Below are positions 52,315 through 61,459 of a stretch of DNA of 64,000 nucleotides, piece after piece. The DNA is from Mixta sp031457955. Lineage in GTDB: Bacteria; Pseudomonadota; Gammaproteobacteria; Enterobacterales; Enterobacteriaceae. Position 1 is the first letter of the stretch. Each line of letters starts with the position of its first letter. The DNA is taken from assembly GCF_031457955.1 (NCBI RefSeq), contig NZ_JAVDXN010000012.1, positions 38,768-102,767 of the forward strand, in the 5' to 3' direction. A program made the position numbers and the translations under genes. The notes beneath the pieces were generated by a model, which saw only the letters and a program-made list of their open reading frames with translations, had not been told where the DNA came from and did not search any database.

Positions 52315-53280
52315 TTACAGCACGCGTCCCAGCGTCTGGCGCAGATGCGCACCCGCGCCCAGCAGCCCTGGCTGATTGTGCCTGATCATGTAAACCGGAA
52401 TATTATGCACGTAATCGCGGAAGCGGCCTTTGTCTTCAAACGCGGCGCGGAAACCGGAAGCGGTAAAGAAATCAAGGAAGCGCGGTACGATCCCACCGGC
52501 GATATAAACGCCGCCAAAGGTGCCCAGCGTCAGCGCCAGGTTACCGCCGAAACGGCCCATAATCACGCAAAACAGCGACAGCGCACGGCGGCAGTCGATA
52601 CAGCTATCGGCCAACGCGCGTTCAGAAACATCTTTCGGCTTCAGATTTTCCGGCTCACGCTTGTCAGATTTCACAATGGCGCGATAAAGGTTAACCAGAC
52701 CGGCGCCTGACAGTACGCGCTCGGCGGAGACATGGCCCAGCTCTTCACGCAGCACGCGCAGAATGAGATCTTCCTCAACGCTGTTGGGCGCGAAATCAAC
52801 GTGACCGCCCTCGCCCGGCAGGCTTACCCAGCGGCGATCGACATGCACCAGGTGCGCCACGCCAAGGCCGGTGCCCGCGCCATACACGGCGATCGGCTTA
52901 TCTTTTACCGCCGAACCGCCGCCAAACTGGATGACGTCATTTTCCGTTAACATCGGAATCGCCATGGAGACGGCGGTAAAATCGTTAATGATCTCCAGGT
53001 GATCGAAGGCCAGGCTGGCTTTCAGCGCTTTGGTAGAGAACGCCCAGTCATGGTTGGTCATTTCGACCCAATCTTCAGTAATCGGACAGGCGATGGCGAT
53101 GCAGCCATCTTTTATATCCTGCTGCTGTTCGGTGAGAAACAGACGGATCACCTCTTCCAGGCTGTGATGCTCTGAGGTGGAATATGTCGTTACCTGAGAA
53201 ATCAGGCCGGTTTCTACTTCACACAGCGCCAGGCGCGCGTTGGTACCGCCAACGTCACCCACCAAAGCGTATTTAGTCAT
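52315..53280 (-). CDS. glk: Glucokinase
   Basis: Phosphorylates glucose with ATP. The 321-residue protein has the phosphate-binding LVGDVGGTNARLALCE, the catalytic Asp in EIINDFTAVSMAIP, and the adenosine-binding VYGAGTGLGVAHLV and LTLGTFGGVYIAGGIVPR segments. Length equals the E. coli enzyme (321 aa, non-ROK type). Confidence 0.97.
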   Translation of the reverse strand: MTKYALVGDVGGTNARLALCEVETGLISQVTTYSTSEHHSLEEVIRLFLTEQQQDIKDGCIAIACPITEDWVEMTNHDWAFSTKALKASLAFDHLEIINDFTAVSMAIPMLTENDVIQFGGGSAVKDKPIAVYGAGTGLGVAHLVHVDRRWVSLPGEGGHVDFAPNSVEEDLILRVLREELGHVSAERVLSGAGLVNLYRAIVKSDKREPENLKPKDVSERALADSCIDCRRALSLFCVIMGRFGGNLALTLGTFGGVYIAGGIVPRFLDFFTASGFRAAFEDKGRFRDYVHNIPVYMIRHNQPGLLGAGAHLRQTLGRVL

Positions 53281-53429
53281 TATTCTGCTGCTCCGCTTAT
53301 GTCAATTCACTACGGGACACTATAAATTTCCCCCGGTAAAACAACAACGCCCATCAAAAGAGCGCGTTGCCAAATTGCCCGTTACCTTAACCGTGAAAGC
53401 CGATGCTGAACAGCACCATCTTTCTGAAA

Positions 53430-55085
53430 TCATGATGTTGAATTGCGCTGATGCAGCGAAGCGGAGACCTGCTGCAGCAGCGGCGGCATATCGAGACGCG
53501 GCAGCACCACCTCAACCAACGAAAGGCGGCGCGCATCGGCAATCAACGTCATTACCTGCGTCAGCTGCACCGTCTCCAGCACGCGCCAGCTTTGCGCCGG
53601 ACAGGCGGTGCTGAGCGCCTGCGGTATCTGCGTCCAGTTCCAGGCCGCAATATCGTTATAGCGCTGGTTGGCGCCGTTGATGGCGCGTTCAACGGTATAG
53701 CCGTCATTATTTAACAGAAAAATCAGCGGCTTCAAATTATCGCGCATCATTGAACTCAATTCCTGCACCGTTAACTGCGCCGATCCATCGCCAATCAACA
53801 GAATCACCCGCCGTTCCGGCTGCGCGGTTTGGGCGCCGAAGGCCGCTGGCAAAGTATAGCCGATAGATCCCCACAGCGGCTGCACGATCAGCTGCGCGCC
53901 GCTGGGCAGGCGCAGCGCCGCCGCGCCAAACGCGGCCGTGCCCTGCTCCGCCACAATCAGATCGCCCGGGCGCAGGAAATCCTGCATCGCCTGCCAGAAA
54001 GCATTTTGCGTCAGGCCAGGCCGATCGCTGGCCGCCAGCGGCGCGGGCTGACATCTGTCCAGCGTCCAACGGGCAACGTAGCGCAGGCAGAGTTCCTGCA
54101 ATACCGCAATCACCGTGGAGATTGGCAGCGCATCAAAAACTTGCCCGGCGACCGTTACGCTAAAAGGCTGTACGTCGATGGTTTTTGCCGCCGCAATCTG
54201 CTGGGTAAAGCCTACCGTGATGGTATCGGTGAAGCGTACGCCGATAGTGAGAATAACATCCGCCTGCTCTATTACCCGCCGCGTTTCGGCGGCGCAGCCT
54301 TCTCCGGCGTAAGTGCCAACAAAACCCCGCCGCTGTTCATCCAGCACCCCTTTTCCCATCAGAAGCGTGGCATGCGGCAGCGGCACCGCCTCCAGCCAGT
54401 GCGCCAGCTGTTGCTGCACGCCAAAGCGATCGGCCAGAAAATCTGCCAGCAGCGATACGCTGCGCGCGCCGGAAAGCAGCCGCTCCGCCGCCTGGCGAAA
54501 CGCCTGCAGCGCCTGCGGATCGGCCGGCGTCTGGAGCGTCAGCGGCGCGTCGGGCAGGCCCGCTGGCGCACCCGCGACATCCACCGGCAGCAGCAGATAG
54601 CCAGGCCGCCGCTGCGTCAGCGCTTCGCTAATCACCCGGTCGATCTCTTCACAGGCGTTGTCGGCGGTTAACGCGGCCTGAGCGACGGTTACCTCACGCT
54701 GCATACGCAAAAAATGCGCGAAATCCCCGTCGCCAAGCGAATGATGCACCAGCTCGCCGCGCTGCTGCTGCGCTAACGCGGGCGCGCCGACAATATGGAT
54801 CACCGGCAGATATTCCGCGTAGCTGCCTGCGATGCCGTTAATGGCGCTCAGTTCGCCGACGCCGAACGTGGTGAGCAGCGCGGCGGGACGGCCGCTGCGT
54901 GCGTAGCCATCCGCCGCGTAAGCGGCGTTAAGCTCATTGGCGCAGCCTACCCAGGCCAGCTGCGGATGGGCGATAACCCGATCGAGAAACGCCAGGTTAA
55001 AATCTCCCGGCACGCCAAACAGATGATCGATTCCGATTTCATGCAGCCGCTGTAGCAGATAATCACTAACTGTTAAGCCAGACAT
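53430..55085 (-). CDS. ipdC: Indolepyruvate decarboxylase
   Basis: TPP- and Mg-dependent decarboxylase of the pyruvate/indolepyruvate family; IpdC makes indole-3-acetaldehyde, the key step in the indole-pyruvate route to auxin. The 551-residue protein has the cofactor-activating Glu in WVGCANELNAAYAADGYAR, the HH pair in LVHHSLGDG and the TPP motif LIGDGSAQLTVQELSSMM ... LLNNDGYTVERAI. It resembles the Pantoea and Enterobacter enzymes, which also lie next to glk. Phenylpyruvate or pyruvate as substrate cannot be excluded. Confidence 0.9.
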   Translation of the reverse strand: MSGLTVSDYLLQRLHEIGIDHLFGVPGDFNLAFLDRVIAHPQLAWVGCANELNAAYAADGYARSGRPAALLTTFGVGELSAINGIAGSYAEYLPVIHIVGAPALAQQQRGELVHHSLGDGDFAHFLRMQREVTVAQAALTADNACEEIDRVISEALTQRRPGYLLLPVDVAGAPAGLPDAPLTLQTPADPQALQAFRQAAERLLSGARSVSLLADFLADRFGVQQQLAHWLEAVPLPHATLLMGKGVLDEQRRGFVGTYAGEGCAAETRRVIEQADVILTIGVRFTDTITVGFTQQIAAAKTIDVQPFSVTVAGQVFDALPISTVIAVLQELCLRYVARWTLDRCQPAPLAASDRPGLTQNAFWQAMQDFLRPGDLIVAEQGTAAFGAAALRLPSGAQLIVQPLWGSIGYTLPAAFGAQTAQPERRVILLIGDGSAQLTVQELSSMMRDNLKPLIFLLNNDGYTVERAINGANQRYNDIAAWNWTQIPQALSTACPAQSWRVLETVQLTQVMTLIADARRLSLVEVVLPRLDMPPLLQQVSASLHQRNSTS

Positions 55086-55298
55086 AGCAGACTCCTTGCA
55101 TCATCACGTCATATCAGTATTGATTATTCTGCCATCGCGTCGACATACGATATTGTTATCTGCTGGCGCAACGTGGCAAGCGCGCGTTACGCCTGAGGAT
55201 TTTTCTGTAATTGCGATCCGCCCTGCGGCTTTCAACTGGTGTAACCGTATACACTGCTAAGCTGCCTGTTTAACCGCTTATTTCTACAGGGAACCTTC

Positions 55299-56288
55299 AT
55301 GCACTATCAACCCGCCGCTGAGCGTTATCAGCAGATGGAATATCGCCGTTCTGGCCGCAGCGGCCTTAAGCTGCCCGCCATTTCTCTGGGCCTGTGGCAT
55401 AACTTTGGCGACAGCACACGCGTCGATAACAGCCGGGCGCTGTTGCGTCACGCTTTTGACGCAGGCATTACCCATTTTGACCTGGCAAATAATTACGGCC
55501 CGCCGCCGGGATCGGCCGAGGAGAATTTTGGCCGCGTTCTGCGGGAAGATTTTCACGCCTTGCGCGATGAGCTGATCATTTCCACCAAAGCGGGCTATAC
55601 CATGTGGGATGGGCCGTACGGCGACTGGGGTTCACGTAAGTATCTGATCTCCAGCCTCGATCAGAGCCTGAAGCGCATGGGACTGGAGTACGTAGATATC
55701 TTTTATCATCATCGTCCCGACCCGGAAACGCCGCTGGAAGAGACCATGATGGCGCTGGATCAGGTGGTGCGTCAGGGCAAAGCGCTGTATGCCGCGATCT
55801 CTAACTATCCCGCCGAGCGCGCGGCAGAAGCGATTAGCATTCTGCGCGAGCTAGGTACGCCATGCCTGATTCATCAGCCGAAATATTCGCTGTTTGAGCG
55901 TCAGCCGGAACAGGGTCTGCTGGATGTGCTGGCGCGTGATGGCGTGGGCTGCATCGCCTTTTCACCGCTGGCTGGCGGCGTGCTGACCGATCGCTATCTG
56001 CACGGCGTACCGGAAGATTCCCGTGCCGCCAGCGGTAGTCGCTTCCTGAATGCCGAGCAGCTCACCACGGAGAAAATGGAGAAGGTACAGCGGCTCAATG
56101 CCATCGCACAGCGGCGCGGCCAGAAACTGGCGCAGATGGCGCTGACCTGGGTACTGCGCCAGCCTGCCATGACCAGCGTACTGATCGGCGCCAGCAAAAC
56201 CAGCCAGATCGATGACGCGGTAGCGATGTTGCAGCAAAGCCGCCTGAGCACGGAAGAGCTACAGGAAATCGAAAGCATACTGCGTTAA
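55299..56288 (+). CDS. Aldo/keto reductase, YghZ (L-glyceraldehyde 3-phosphate reductase) type
   Basis: The 329-residue (beta/alpha)8 protein has the AKR catalytic residues: Asp and Tyr in THFDLANNYGPPPGSAEENFG, Lys in LIISTKAGYTMWDGPYG and His in YVDIFYHHRPDPETPLEE. It matches E. coli YghZ (346 aa) but lacks its C-terminal extension. Family enzymes reduce L-glyceraldehyde 3-phosphate and toxic aldehydes with NADPH. It is divergent from ipdC; reduction of the indole acetaldehyde made by IpdC is possible but speculative. A GGCTGC/GCAGCC stem-loop follows. Confidence 0.88.
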   Translation: MHYQPAAERYQQMEYRRSGRSGLKLPAISLGLWHNFGDSTRVDNSRALLRHAFDAGITHFDLANNYGPPPGSAEENFGRVLREDFHALRDELIISTKAGYTMWDGPYGDWGSRKYLISSLDQSLKRMGLEYVDIFYHHRPDPETPLEETMMALDQVVRQGKALYAAISNYPAERAAEAISILRELGTPCLIHQPKYSLFERQPEQGLLDVLARDGVGCIAFSPLAGGVLTDRYLHGVPEDSRAASGSRFLNAEQLTTEKMEKVQRLNAIAQRRGQKLAQMALTWVLRQPAMTSVLIGASKTSQIDDAVAMLQQSRLSTEELQEIESILR

Positions 56289-56434
56289 CCTTTTCTCTGG
56301 CTGCCCAGGCGCAGCCAGAAAACTCCCAATTCAGATTATCCTTAACTTTTTCAGACCGCCGCCGATGTTATCTCCAGACTTTATTTATATGCTGCCGCCA
56401 CAGTGCTGCTGTTTGCGCACTGATAAGGAGAAAT

Positions 56435-56860
56435 ATGAAACGTGCCCTTATTTTTGCCGCTTTGCTGGCAAGCTTGTCCCCTTTTGTTACACACACAGCA
56501 CAGGCAGATGGCGCCACAATTACCCTGGCGCCAGGCGTGACGCTACAGCTGGGCGATCGCGATCGTCAGGGTCAATACTGGGATGGCGGACGCTGGCGCG
56601 ACGGGCGCTGGTGGCACAATCGCTATGAATGGCAGCAGGGTCGCTGGTGGCGTCATGAACAATGGCGGCGCCATCGCGACTGGGAACGCCAGCAATGGCA
56701 GCGCCGCGAATGGCAGCGGGAGCGGGAGTGGCGACACCATGAACGCGCCCGTGAGCGCGATCACCGCCGCTGGGAGAAACAGCGTGAACGCGATCATCGG
56801 CAGTGGGAAAAACATCTGGATCGCGAACATCGACAGTGGGAAAAGCATCATCGTGACTGA
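56435..56860 (+). CDS. ypeC: YpeC-like DUF2502 secreted protein with extended charged repeats
   Basis: Signal peptide MKRALIFAALLASLSPFVTHTAQA, then the DUF2502 core (ATITLAPGVTLQLGDRDRQG, QYWDGGRWRDGRWWHNRYEW) as in E. coli YpeC (about 108 aa). The C-terminal part (residues about 65-141) is longer and consists of Trp/Arg/His/Glu-rich units of the type ERDHRRWEKQR, ERDHRQWEKHL, DREHRQWEKHH. Function unknown. Placement beside mntH is as in E. coli. Confidence 0.88.
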   Translation: MKRALIFAALLASLSPFVTHTAQADGATITLAPGVTLQLGDRDRQGQYWDGGRWRDGRWWHNRYEWQQGRWWRHEQWRRHRDWERQQWQRREWQREREWRHHERARERDHRRWEKQRERDHRQWEKHLDREHRQWEKHHRD

Positions 56861-56923
56861 TCGCCTGCGCAGGTTAATCGGCAGGCGATTAAGCGCGGGA
56901 ACCGATGCCCACGCCTGAAACCC

Positions 56924-56951
56924 CAGGCGCCGTTGCTACGGCGCCTGTTTT
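56924..56951 (+). terminator. Rho-independent terminator of ypeC
   Basis: CAGGCGCCGT/ACGGCGCCTG stem with TTGC-like loop and T4, touching the mntH stop. A second hairpin (GATCGCCTGC/GCAGGCGATT, 56869-56890) lies just before it. Confidence 0.75.
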
Positions 56952-58194
56952 AACCCAGTCCGATCGCTTCCCCAACCAGCAGGTAAATATTCAATGCGAC
57001 CACCAGCCCAACAATCATCCAACCGATGCCTTGCATAATACGTGAGTTAGTCATGTCGCCCATCAGCTCCTGCTTGCCGGTAAACACCAGCAGCGGAACC
57101 AGCGCCAGCGCAATCCCAAAGCTCAGCAGTACCTGACTCATCACCAGAATCCGCGTGGGATCCCAGCCCGCCATGATCACAATAAAAGAAGGCAGCATGG
57201 TGATTGTCCGGCGTAGCCAGAGCGGAATATGAAAGTGAATAAAGCCCTGCATCACGACCTGCCCCGCCAGCGTCCCCACCACCGTGGAAGAGAGCCCCGC
57301 AGCCACCAGGCTCAGGCCGAAGACAAACGCGGCGGCATCGCTCAGTAACGGCTTCAGCGTCAGGTAGGCCTGATCGAGATCCGCCACGCCGGTATTACCG
57401 TTAAAGTGGAAGGCCGCCGCCGCCGTCGCCATCATCGCCAGGTTAACAAAACCGGCAATGGTCATGGCGATCGCTACATCCAGCTTGGTGGACGAGTAAC
57501 GCTCGCTACGCGAGTTGCCGCGTCCGCCGTTTTGCGTCAACGAAGAGTGCAGATAGATCACGTGCGGCATAATCGTTGCGCCCAGTACGCCTGCGGCCAG
57601 GAATACCGCGTCAGCCGTCGGCAGTGAAGGCACCGCCATGCCCAGCGCCAGCTCGCTCATCTGCGGCTGAGAGAAAAACAGCTCAACGATATAGGCGGCG
57701 GCAACAAACAGCAGCAGCCCGCCGATGACCAGCTCCAGCGGCTTTTGGCCACGGCTTTGCAGCATCAGAATTAAAAAGGTCGCGATGCCGGTCAGCACTG
57801 CGCCCTCTAACAGCGAGATGCCCAGCAGCATTTTAAAACCAAGCGCGGCGCCGATAAATTCCGCCAGATCGGTCGCCATGGCGATGATCTCCGCCTGAAC
57901 CCAGTAAAACCATACCGCCGGGCGCGGAAAGCGATCGCGAATATGTTCCGCAAGGTTTTTGCCGGTGGCGATGCCCAGCTTGGCAGACATCAGCTGAATG
58001 ATCATGGCCATAATATTGGCCCATACCACTACCCACAGCAGCTTATAGCCGTAGGAGGCACCTGCCTGAATATTGGTCGCGAAGTTACCCGGATCGATAT
58101 AACCAATCGCCGCAATAAAGGCCGGCCCAAGCAGCGCCAGCTTTATCTTACGGGCTCCGCGTGCTGCGCGTTCCGCGGTGCGGCTTTCTAACAT
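56950..58194 (-). CDS. mntH: Proton-coupled Mn(II) transporter MntH (Nramp)
   Basis: Nramp family, eleven membrane segments. The metal-binding motifs AAIGYIDPGNFATNIQAGA (TM1 Asp-Pro-Gly-Asn) and GVLGATIMPHVIYLHSSL (TM6 Met-Pro-His) are intact. The ATG at 58194 gives 414 residues (E. coli 412) and has AGGA eight bases upstream; the ATG at 58200 is too close to it, and the open frame to 58464 crosses the operator. An MntR-like palindrome and Fur-like sequence lie upstream. Confidence 0.96.
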   Translation of the reverse strand: MLESRTAERAARGARKIKLALLGPAFIAAIGYIDPGNFATNIQAGASYGYKLLWVVVWANIMAMIIQLMSAKLGIATGKNLAEHIRDRFPRPAVWFYWVQAEIIAMATDLAEFIGAALGFKMLLGISLLEGAVLTGIATFLILMLQSRGQKPLELVIGGLLLFVAAAYIVELFFSQPQMSELALGMAVPSLPTADAVFLAAGVLGATIMPHVIYLHSSLTQNGGRGNSRSERYSSTKLDVAIAMTIAGFVNLAMMATAAAAFHFNGNTGVADLDQAYLTLKPLLSDAAAFVFGLSLVAAGLSSTVVGTLAGQVVMQGFIHFHIPLWLRRTITMLPSFIVIMAGWDPTRILVMSQVLLSFGIALALVPLLVFTGKQELMGDMTNSRIMQGIGWMIVGLVVALNIYLLVGEAIGLG

Positions 58195-58260
58195 AGTCAT
58201 TATCCTGTCTAAAAGTGGTGTCGCCCTTACAGCGTAAAGGAACGTAAGCCAAGGTAAAAT

Positions 58261-58315
58261 GTGATTATCATTATCGCTGTGATAGCTCGCGCTATAAAGT
58301 ATAGCAAATGCTATA
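58261..58315 (-). promoter_or_regulatory. MntR-like and Fur-like sites upstream of mntH
   Basis: TATAGCAAATGCTATA (58300-58315) is a perfect 6-4-6 palindrome close to the E. coli MntR box at mntH. TGATTATCATTATC (58262-58275) resembles part of a Fur box. Both are known regulators of mntH in enterobacteria. Confidence 0.7.
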
Positions 58316-58554
58316 TTATTATTTACAATAACTGACTGTTTACAACGCATCAACCCACTAACTGTAGGCCATCGCAAAAATGTTAACAATGCGCATGTGT
58401 TTTTTTTGTTCAGTGTTACAGTTGTGATCGGGGTGCGTTTTCTGACGCAGCCTGCTATAGGCAATTGTTATATTGTGGACTTGATCTCGTTTTTACGCCC
58501 GGCGTTACATAGAATACGCAGCGAAATATAATCTGCCTCAAATTTGGAGCATAC
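58316..58554. other. Divergent-side gap upstream of nupC
   Basis: No gene is seen. TTGTGATCGGGG near 58421 is a weak CRP-like half-site that could serve nupC, which is CRP/CytR-controlled in E. coli; no clear CytR site is read. Confidence 0.35.
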
Positions 58555-59742
58555 ATGTCCCGCATTTTGCATTTTGTTCTGGCGCTGGTGGTGGTTGCGT
58601 TACTGGCATTGCTGGTAAGCCGCGATCGTAAAAATATCCGCGTCCGTTTTATCGTACAGCTATTGGTGATTGAGGTTCTGCTTGCCTGGTTCTTCCTCAA
58701 TTCACAAGCTGGCCTGGGATTCGTAAAAGGCTTTGCCGGCCTGTTTGACTACCTGCTGAAATACGCTGCTGAAGGGACCAACTTCGTATTCGGCGGTATG
58801 AGTGAGAAAGGTCTGGCGTTCTTCTTCCTGAATGTTCTCTGCCCTATTGTTTTTATCTCCGCCCTGATTGGTATCCTGCAGCACTTCCGTATTCTGCCGA
58901 TCGTGATTCGCGCGATCGGTACGGTGCTGTCAAAAGTTAACGGCATGGGCAAGCTGGAATCCTTTAACGCGGTCAGCTCACTGATTTTGGGACAGTCAGA
59001 AAACTTTATCGCCTATAAGGATATCCTGGGTCAGATGTCGCAGCGCCGCATGTACACCATGGCCGCTACCGCAATGTCTACCGTTTCCATGTCGATCGTG
59101 GGTGCCTATATGACGATGCTGCAGCCGCAATATGTGGTCGCGGCGCTGGTGCTGAATATGTTCAGTACCTTTATCGTGCTCTCATTGATTAACCCTTACC
59201 GCGTCGACAGCGAAGAAGATTTGCAGCTGAACGATCTGCATAAAGGGCAGAGCTTCTTTGAGATGCTGGGCGAATATATCCTTGCCGGTTTCCGCGTGGC
59301 GATTATCGTTGCGGCGATGCTGATCGGCTTTATTGCGATTATTTCCGCGATTAACGCGCTGTTTGACGCCATTTTCGGCATCAGCTTCCAGGGCGTGCTG
59401 GGCTACGTCTTCTTCCCGTTTGCCTGGGTGATGGGCGTTCCGGCCAGCGAAGCGTTGCAGGTGGGCAGCATTATGGCAACCAAGCTGGTTTCCAATGAGT
59501 TTGTCGCCATGATGGATCTGCAGAAAATCGCCGGGCAGCTTTCGCCGCGCGGTGAAGGCATCCTGTCGGTGTTCCTGGTCTCTTTTGCTAACTTCTCTTC
59601 TATCGGTATCGTGGCCGGTGCGATTAAAGGTTTGCATGAAGAACAGGGCAACGTGGTTTCCCGCTTTGGCCTGAAGCTGCTGTATGGTTCAACGCTGGTC
59701 AGCGTGCTTTCTGCCTCGATCGCCGGTCTGGTGCTTTCCTGA
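58555..59742 (+). CDS. nupC: Nucleoside:H+ symporter NupC
   Basis: Concentrative nucleoside transporter taking up pyrimidine nucleosides and adenosine with protons. The 395-residue protein has the CNT signatures GQSENFIAYKDILGQMSQRRMYTMAATAMSTVSMSIVGAYM and MGVPASEALQVGSIMATKLVSNEFVAM. E. coli NupC has 400 residues; the difference is a short deletion in the loop near residue 265. A terminator follows at 59757. Confidence 0.96.
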   Translation: MSRILHFVLALVVVALLALLVSRDRKNIRVRFIVQLLVIEVLLAWFFLNSQAGLGFVKGFAGLFDYLLKYAAEGTNFVFGGMSEKGLAFFFLNVLCPIVFISALIGILQHFRILPIVIRAIGTVLSKVNGMGKLESFNAVSSLILGQSENFIAYKDILGQMSQRRMYTMAATAMSTVSMSIVGAYMTMLQPQYVVAALVLNMFSTFIVLSLINPYRVDSEEDLQLNDLHKGQSFFEMLGEYILAGFRVAIIVAAMLIGFIAIISAINALFDAIFGISFQGVLGYVFFPFAWVMGVPASEALQVGSIMATKLVSNEFVAMMDLQKIAGQLSPRGEGILSVFLVSFANFSSIGIVAGAIKGLHEEQGNVVSRFGLKLLYGSTLVSVLSASIAGLVLS

Positions 59743-59756
59743 TCGCATCAGCATTG

Positions 59757-59784
59757 AAAAAACCGGGCCTGGCCCGGTTTTTTT
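59757..59784 (+). terminator. Rho-independent terminator of nupC
   Basis: A5-CCGGGC-loop-GCCCGG-T7 directly after nupC. Confidence 0.88.
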
Positions 59785-59832
59785 ATGCGCGCGTGACGGC
59801 ATATAACCGCTGGCGGCAGATGCATTTGCATT

Positions 59833-59896
59833 AAGCAGATAAGCAGATAGGCAGATAAGCAGATAAGCAGATAAGCAGATAAGCAGATAAGCAAAT
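59833..59896. repeat. 8-bp microsatellite (AAGCAGAT)8
   Basis: Eight consecutive octamers: two perfect, AGGCAGAT, four perfect, and a final AAGCAAAT. It sits between the nupC terminator and the 3' end of tRNA-Ala, so it is downstream of both genes and non-coding. Confidence 0.9.
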
Positions 59897-59932
59897 AATA
59901 ATAACAAAGAGAGAGAGAAACAGAAAAGAGAT

Positions 59933-60008
<76 letters not shown>

Positions 60009-60050
60009 ACATCAGATGATTACCCTGTCCAAACCTGTTGGGATAAGATT

Positions 60051-60126
<76 letters not shown>

Positions 60127-60159
60127 ATACCGGATAATCGTGTCGTGTTGACGGAGCGC

Positions 60160-60188
60160 ATAATATGAAACCGCCTCCAGGGTGTCAA
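60160..60188 (-). promoter_or_regulatory. Promoter of the tRNA-Ala pair
   Basis: On the minus strand TTGACA (60188-60183), 17-bp spacer, TATTAT (60165-60160), then the GC-rich discriminator GCGCTCC, typical of stringently controlled stable-RNA promoters. Confidence 0.85.
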
Positions 60189-60544
60189 CGGCAAATTCAA
60201 AATCTGTGTTTGATCGCTGAAAAAGACGTCAAACAACATTTAACCGCATCCGCGCTTTGCTGGCCAGTAACCAGATAATCCTCCTTAAAACAGTGGTTGA
60301 ACTGCCTTCAATCGCGCAGGTTGGGGTTGGGGAAAGATATATTACTGGCCGCCACTGGCGGAGAGCGCTTCGTTGTTAATTTTGCGTTAATGCATTTATA
60401 AAATGATGCTTGTTATTGTTAATTTGCTATGCAAAACTTCGCACGCTAATTAATCTATCGGTTGATCGAATCCGCGCGGATGGCTTCCTGCTGTCGCCGA
60501 GAAGCGAAAACCATTATTACACTTTGACTAACACCAGAGCCATT
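60189..60544. other. Gap upstream of the FNT gene; no gene seen
   Basis: AT-rich sequence near 60380-60430 likely holds the FNT promoter. No FNR palindrome or other clear regulator site was found by eye. An in-frame extension of the FNT gene back to 60410 is not conserved-looking. Confidence 0.4.
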
Positions 60545-61333
60545 ATGTCCTTGTATTCACCTAAAGAAATCGCCGCCATTGCTATTCAGTCTGGCGTGGC
60601 GAAAAGTCGTCTCTCTATTACTTCCTTGTTAATTCTTGGCTTTATGGCGGGCGCATTTATTGCGGTCGGTTTTCTGCTGGATTTACATGTGATTAATAAA
60701 CTGCCCGCAGACTGGGGTTCTTTTGGCGGCTTTCTTGGCGCAGCCGTATTCCCGGTAGGTCTGATCCTGACCATTCTGGCCGGTGGCGAACTGCTGACCG
60801 GCAATATGATGACACTGCCTATCGCCTGGTTCGCACGTCAGATCAGCGGCTTCAGCGTGCTGCGTAACTGGTTTTGGGCCACGATTGCTAACTTTATCGG
60901 CAGCATCGCCGTGGCATGGTTTTTTGGTCACCTGCTTGGTATGACCGAAGGCGATTATCTGAATAAAACCGTGGCCATTGCTTCGGCAAAAGTTAATGCA
61001 GATTTTATGCACGCCTTTATTTCCGGCATCGGCTGTAACTGGCTGGTCTGCCTTGCCGTCTGGCTGGCCTTCGCCAGTAAAGATATGGTCGGTAAGATTT
61101 TCGGTGCCTGGTTCCCGGTCATGGCGTTTGTTGCTATCGGCTTTCAGCACGTTGTCGCCAACATGTTTATCGTACCGGCAGCGATCTTTGCCGGTCAGAT
61201 TACCTGGGCTGAATACCTGCCGAACTTTATTGCCGTTTTCCTTGGCAACGGCGTTGGCGGTGCGGTTTTCGTTGCCCTCGCCTACTTCCTGGCCTACCGT
61301 CCTGCAGTAGAAAGCGCCGCCACTACGCGCTGA
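60545..61333 (+). CDS. Formate/nitrite transporter family channel
   Basis: The 262-residue protein has six membrane segments and FNT motifs: LAGGELLTGNMMTLPIAW (omega-loop/TM2 region), GIGCNWLVCLAVWLAF and the central-His segment AIGFQHVVANMF. It is thus a FocA/NirC-type pentameric channel for formate, nitrite or related monovalent acids. The ATG at 60545 (MSLYSPKEIAAIAIQSGVAKS) fits the family start. It is a second FNT protein in the window besides YfdC. The substrate is not decidable from sequence. Confidence 0.88.
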   Translation: MSLYSPKEIAAIAIQSGVAKSRLSITSLLILGFMAGAFIAVGFLLDLHVINKLPADWGSFGGFLGAAVFPVGLILTILAGGELLTGNMMTLPIAWFARQISGFSVLRNWFWATIANFIGSIAVAWFFGHLLGMTEGDYLNKTVAIASAKVNADFMHAFISGIGCNWLVCLAVWLAFASKDMVGKIFGAWFPVMAFVAIGFQHVVANMFIVPAAIFAGQITWAEYLPNFIAVFLGNGVGGAVFVALAYFLAYRPAVESAATTR

Positions 61334-61459
61334 TTCAACCAGCCCTTTGCCTGCGGGCAGAGGGCTTCACCTTTTCTGTTAGTGATCCTGGTTAGTTAAT
61401 CACGTGACGTTTTCATGTAATATATTTGCCTGTTTGCTTAAGTTTACAGGGATGAAAAC

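Noticed and set aside
55086..55298. TyrR box before ipdC
   Set aside because: TGTAACCGTATACA at about 55238 has the wrong spacing for TGTAAA-N6-TTTACA, so TyrR control is not claimed.
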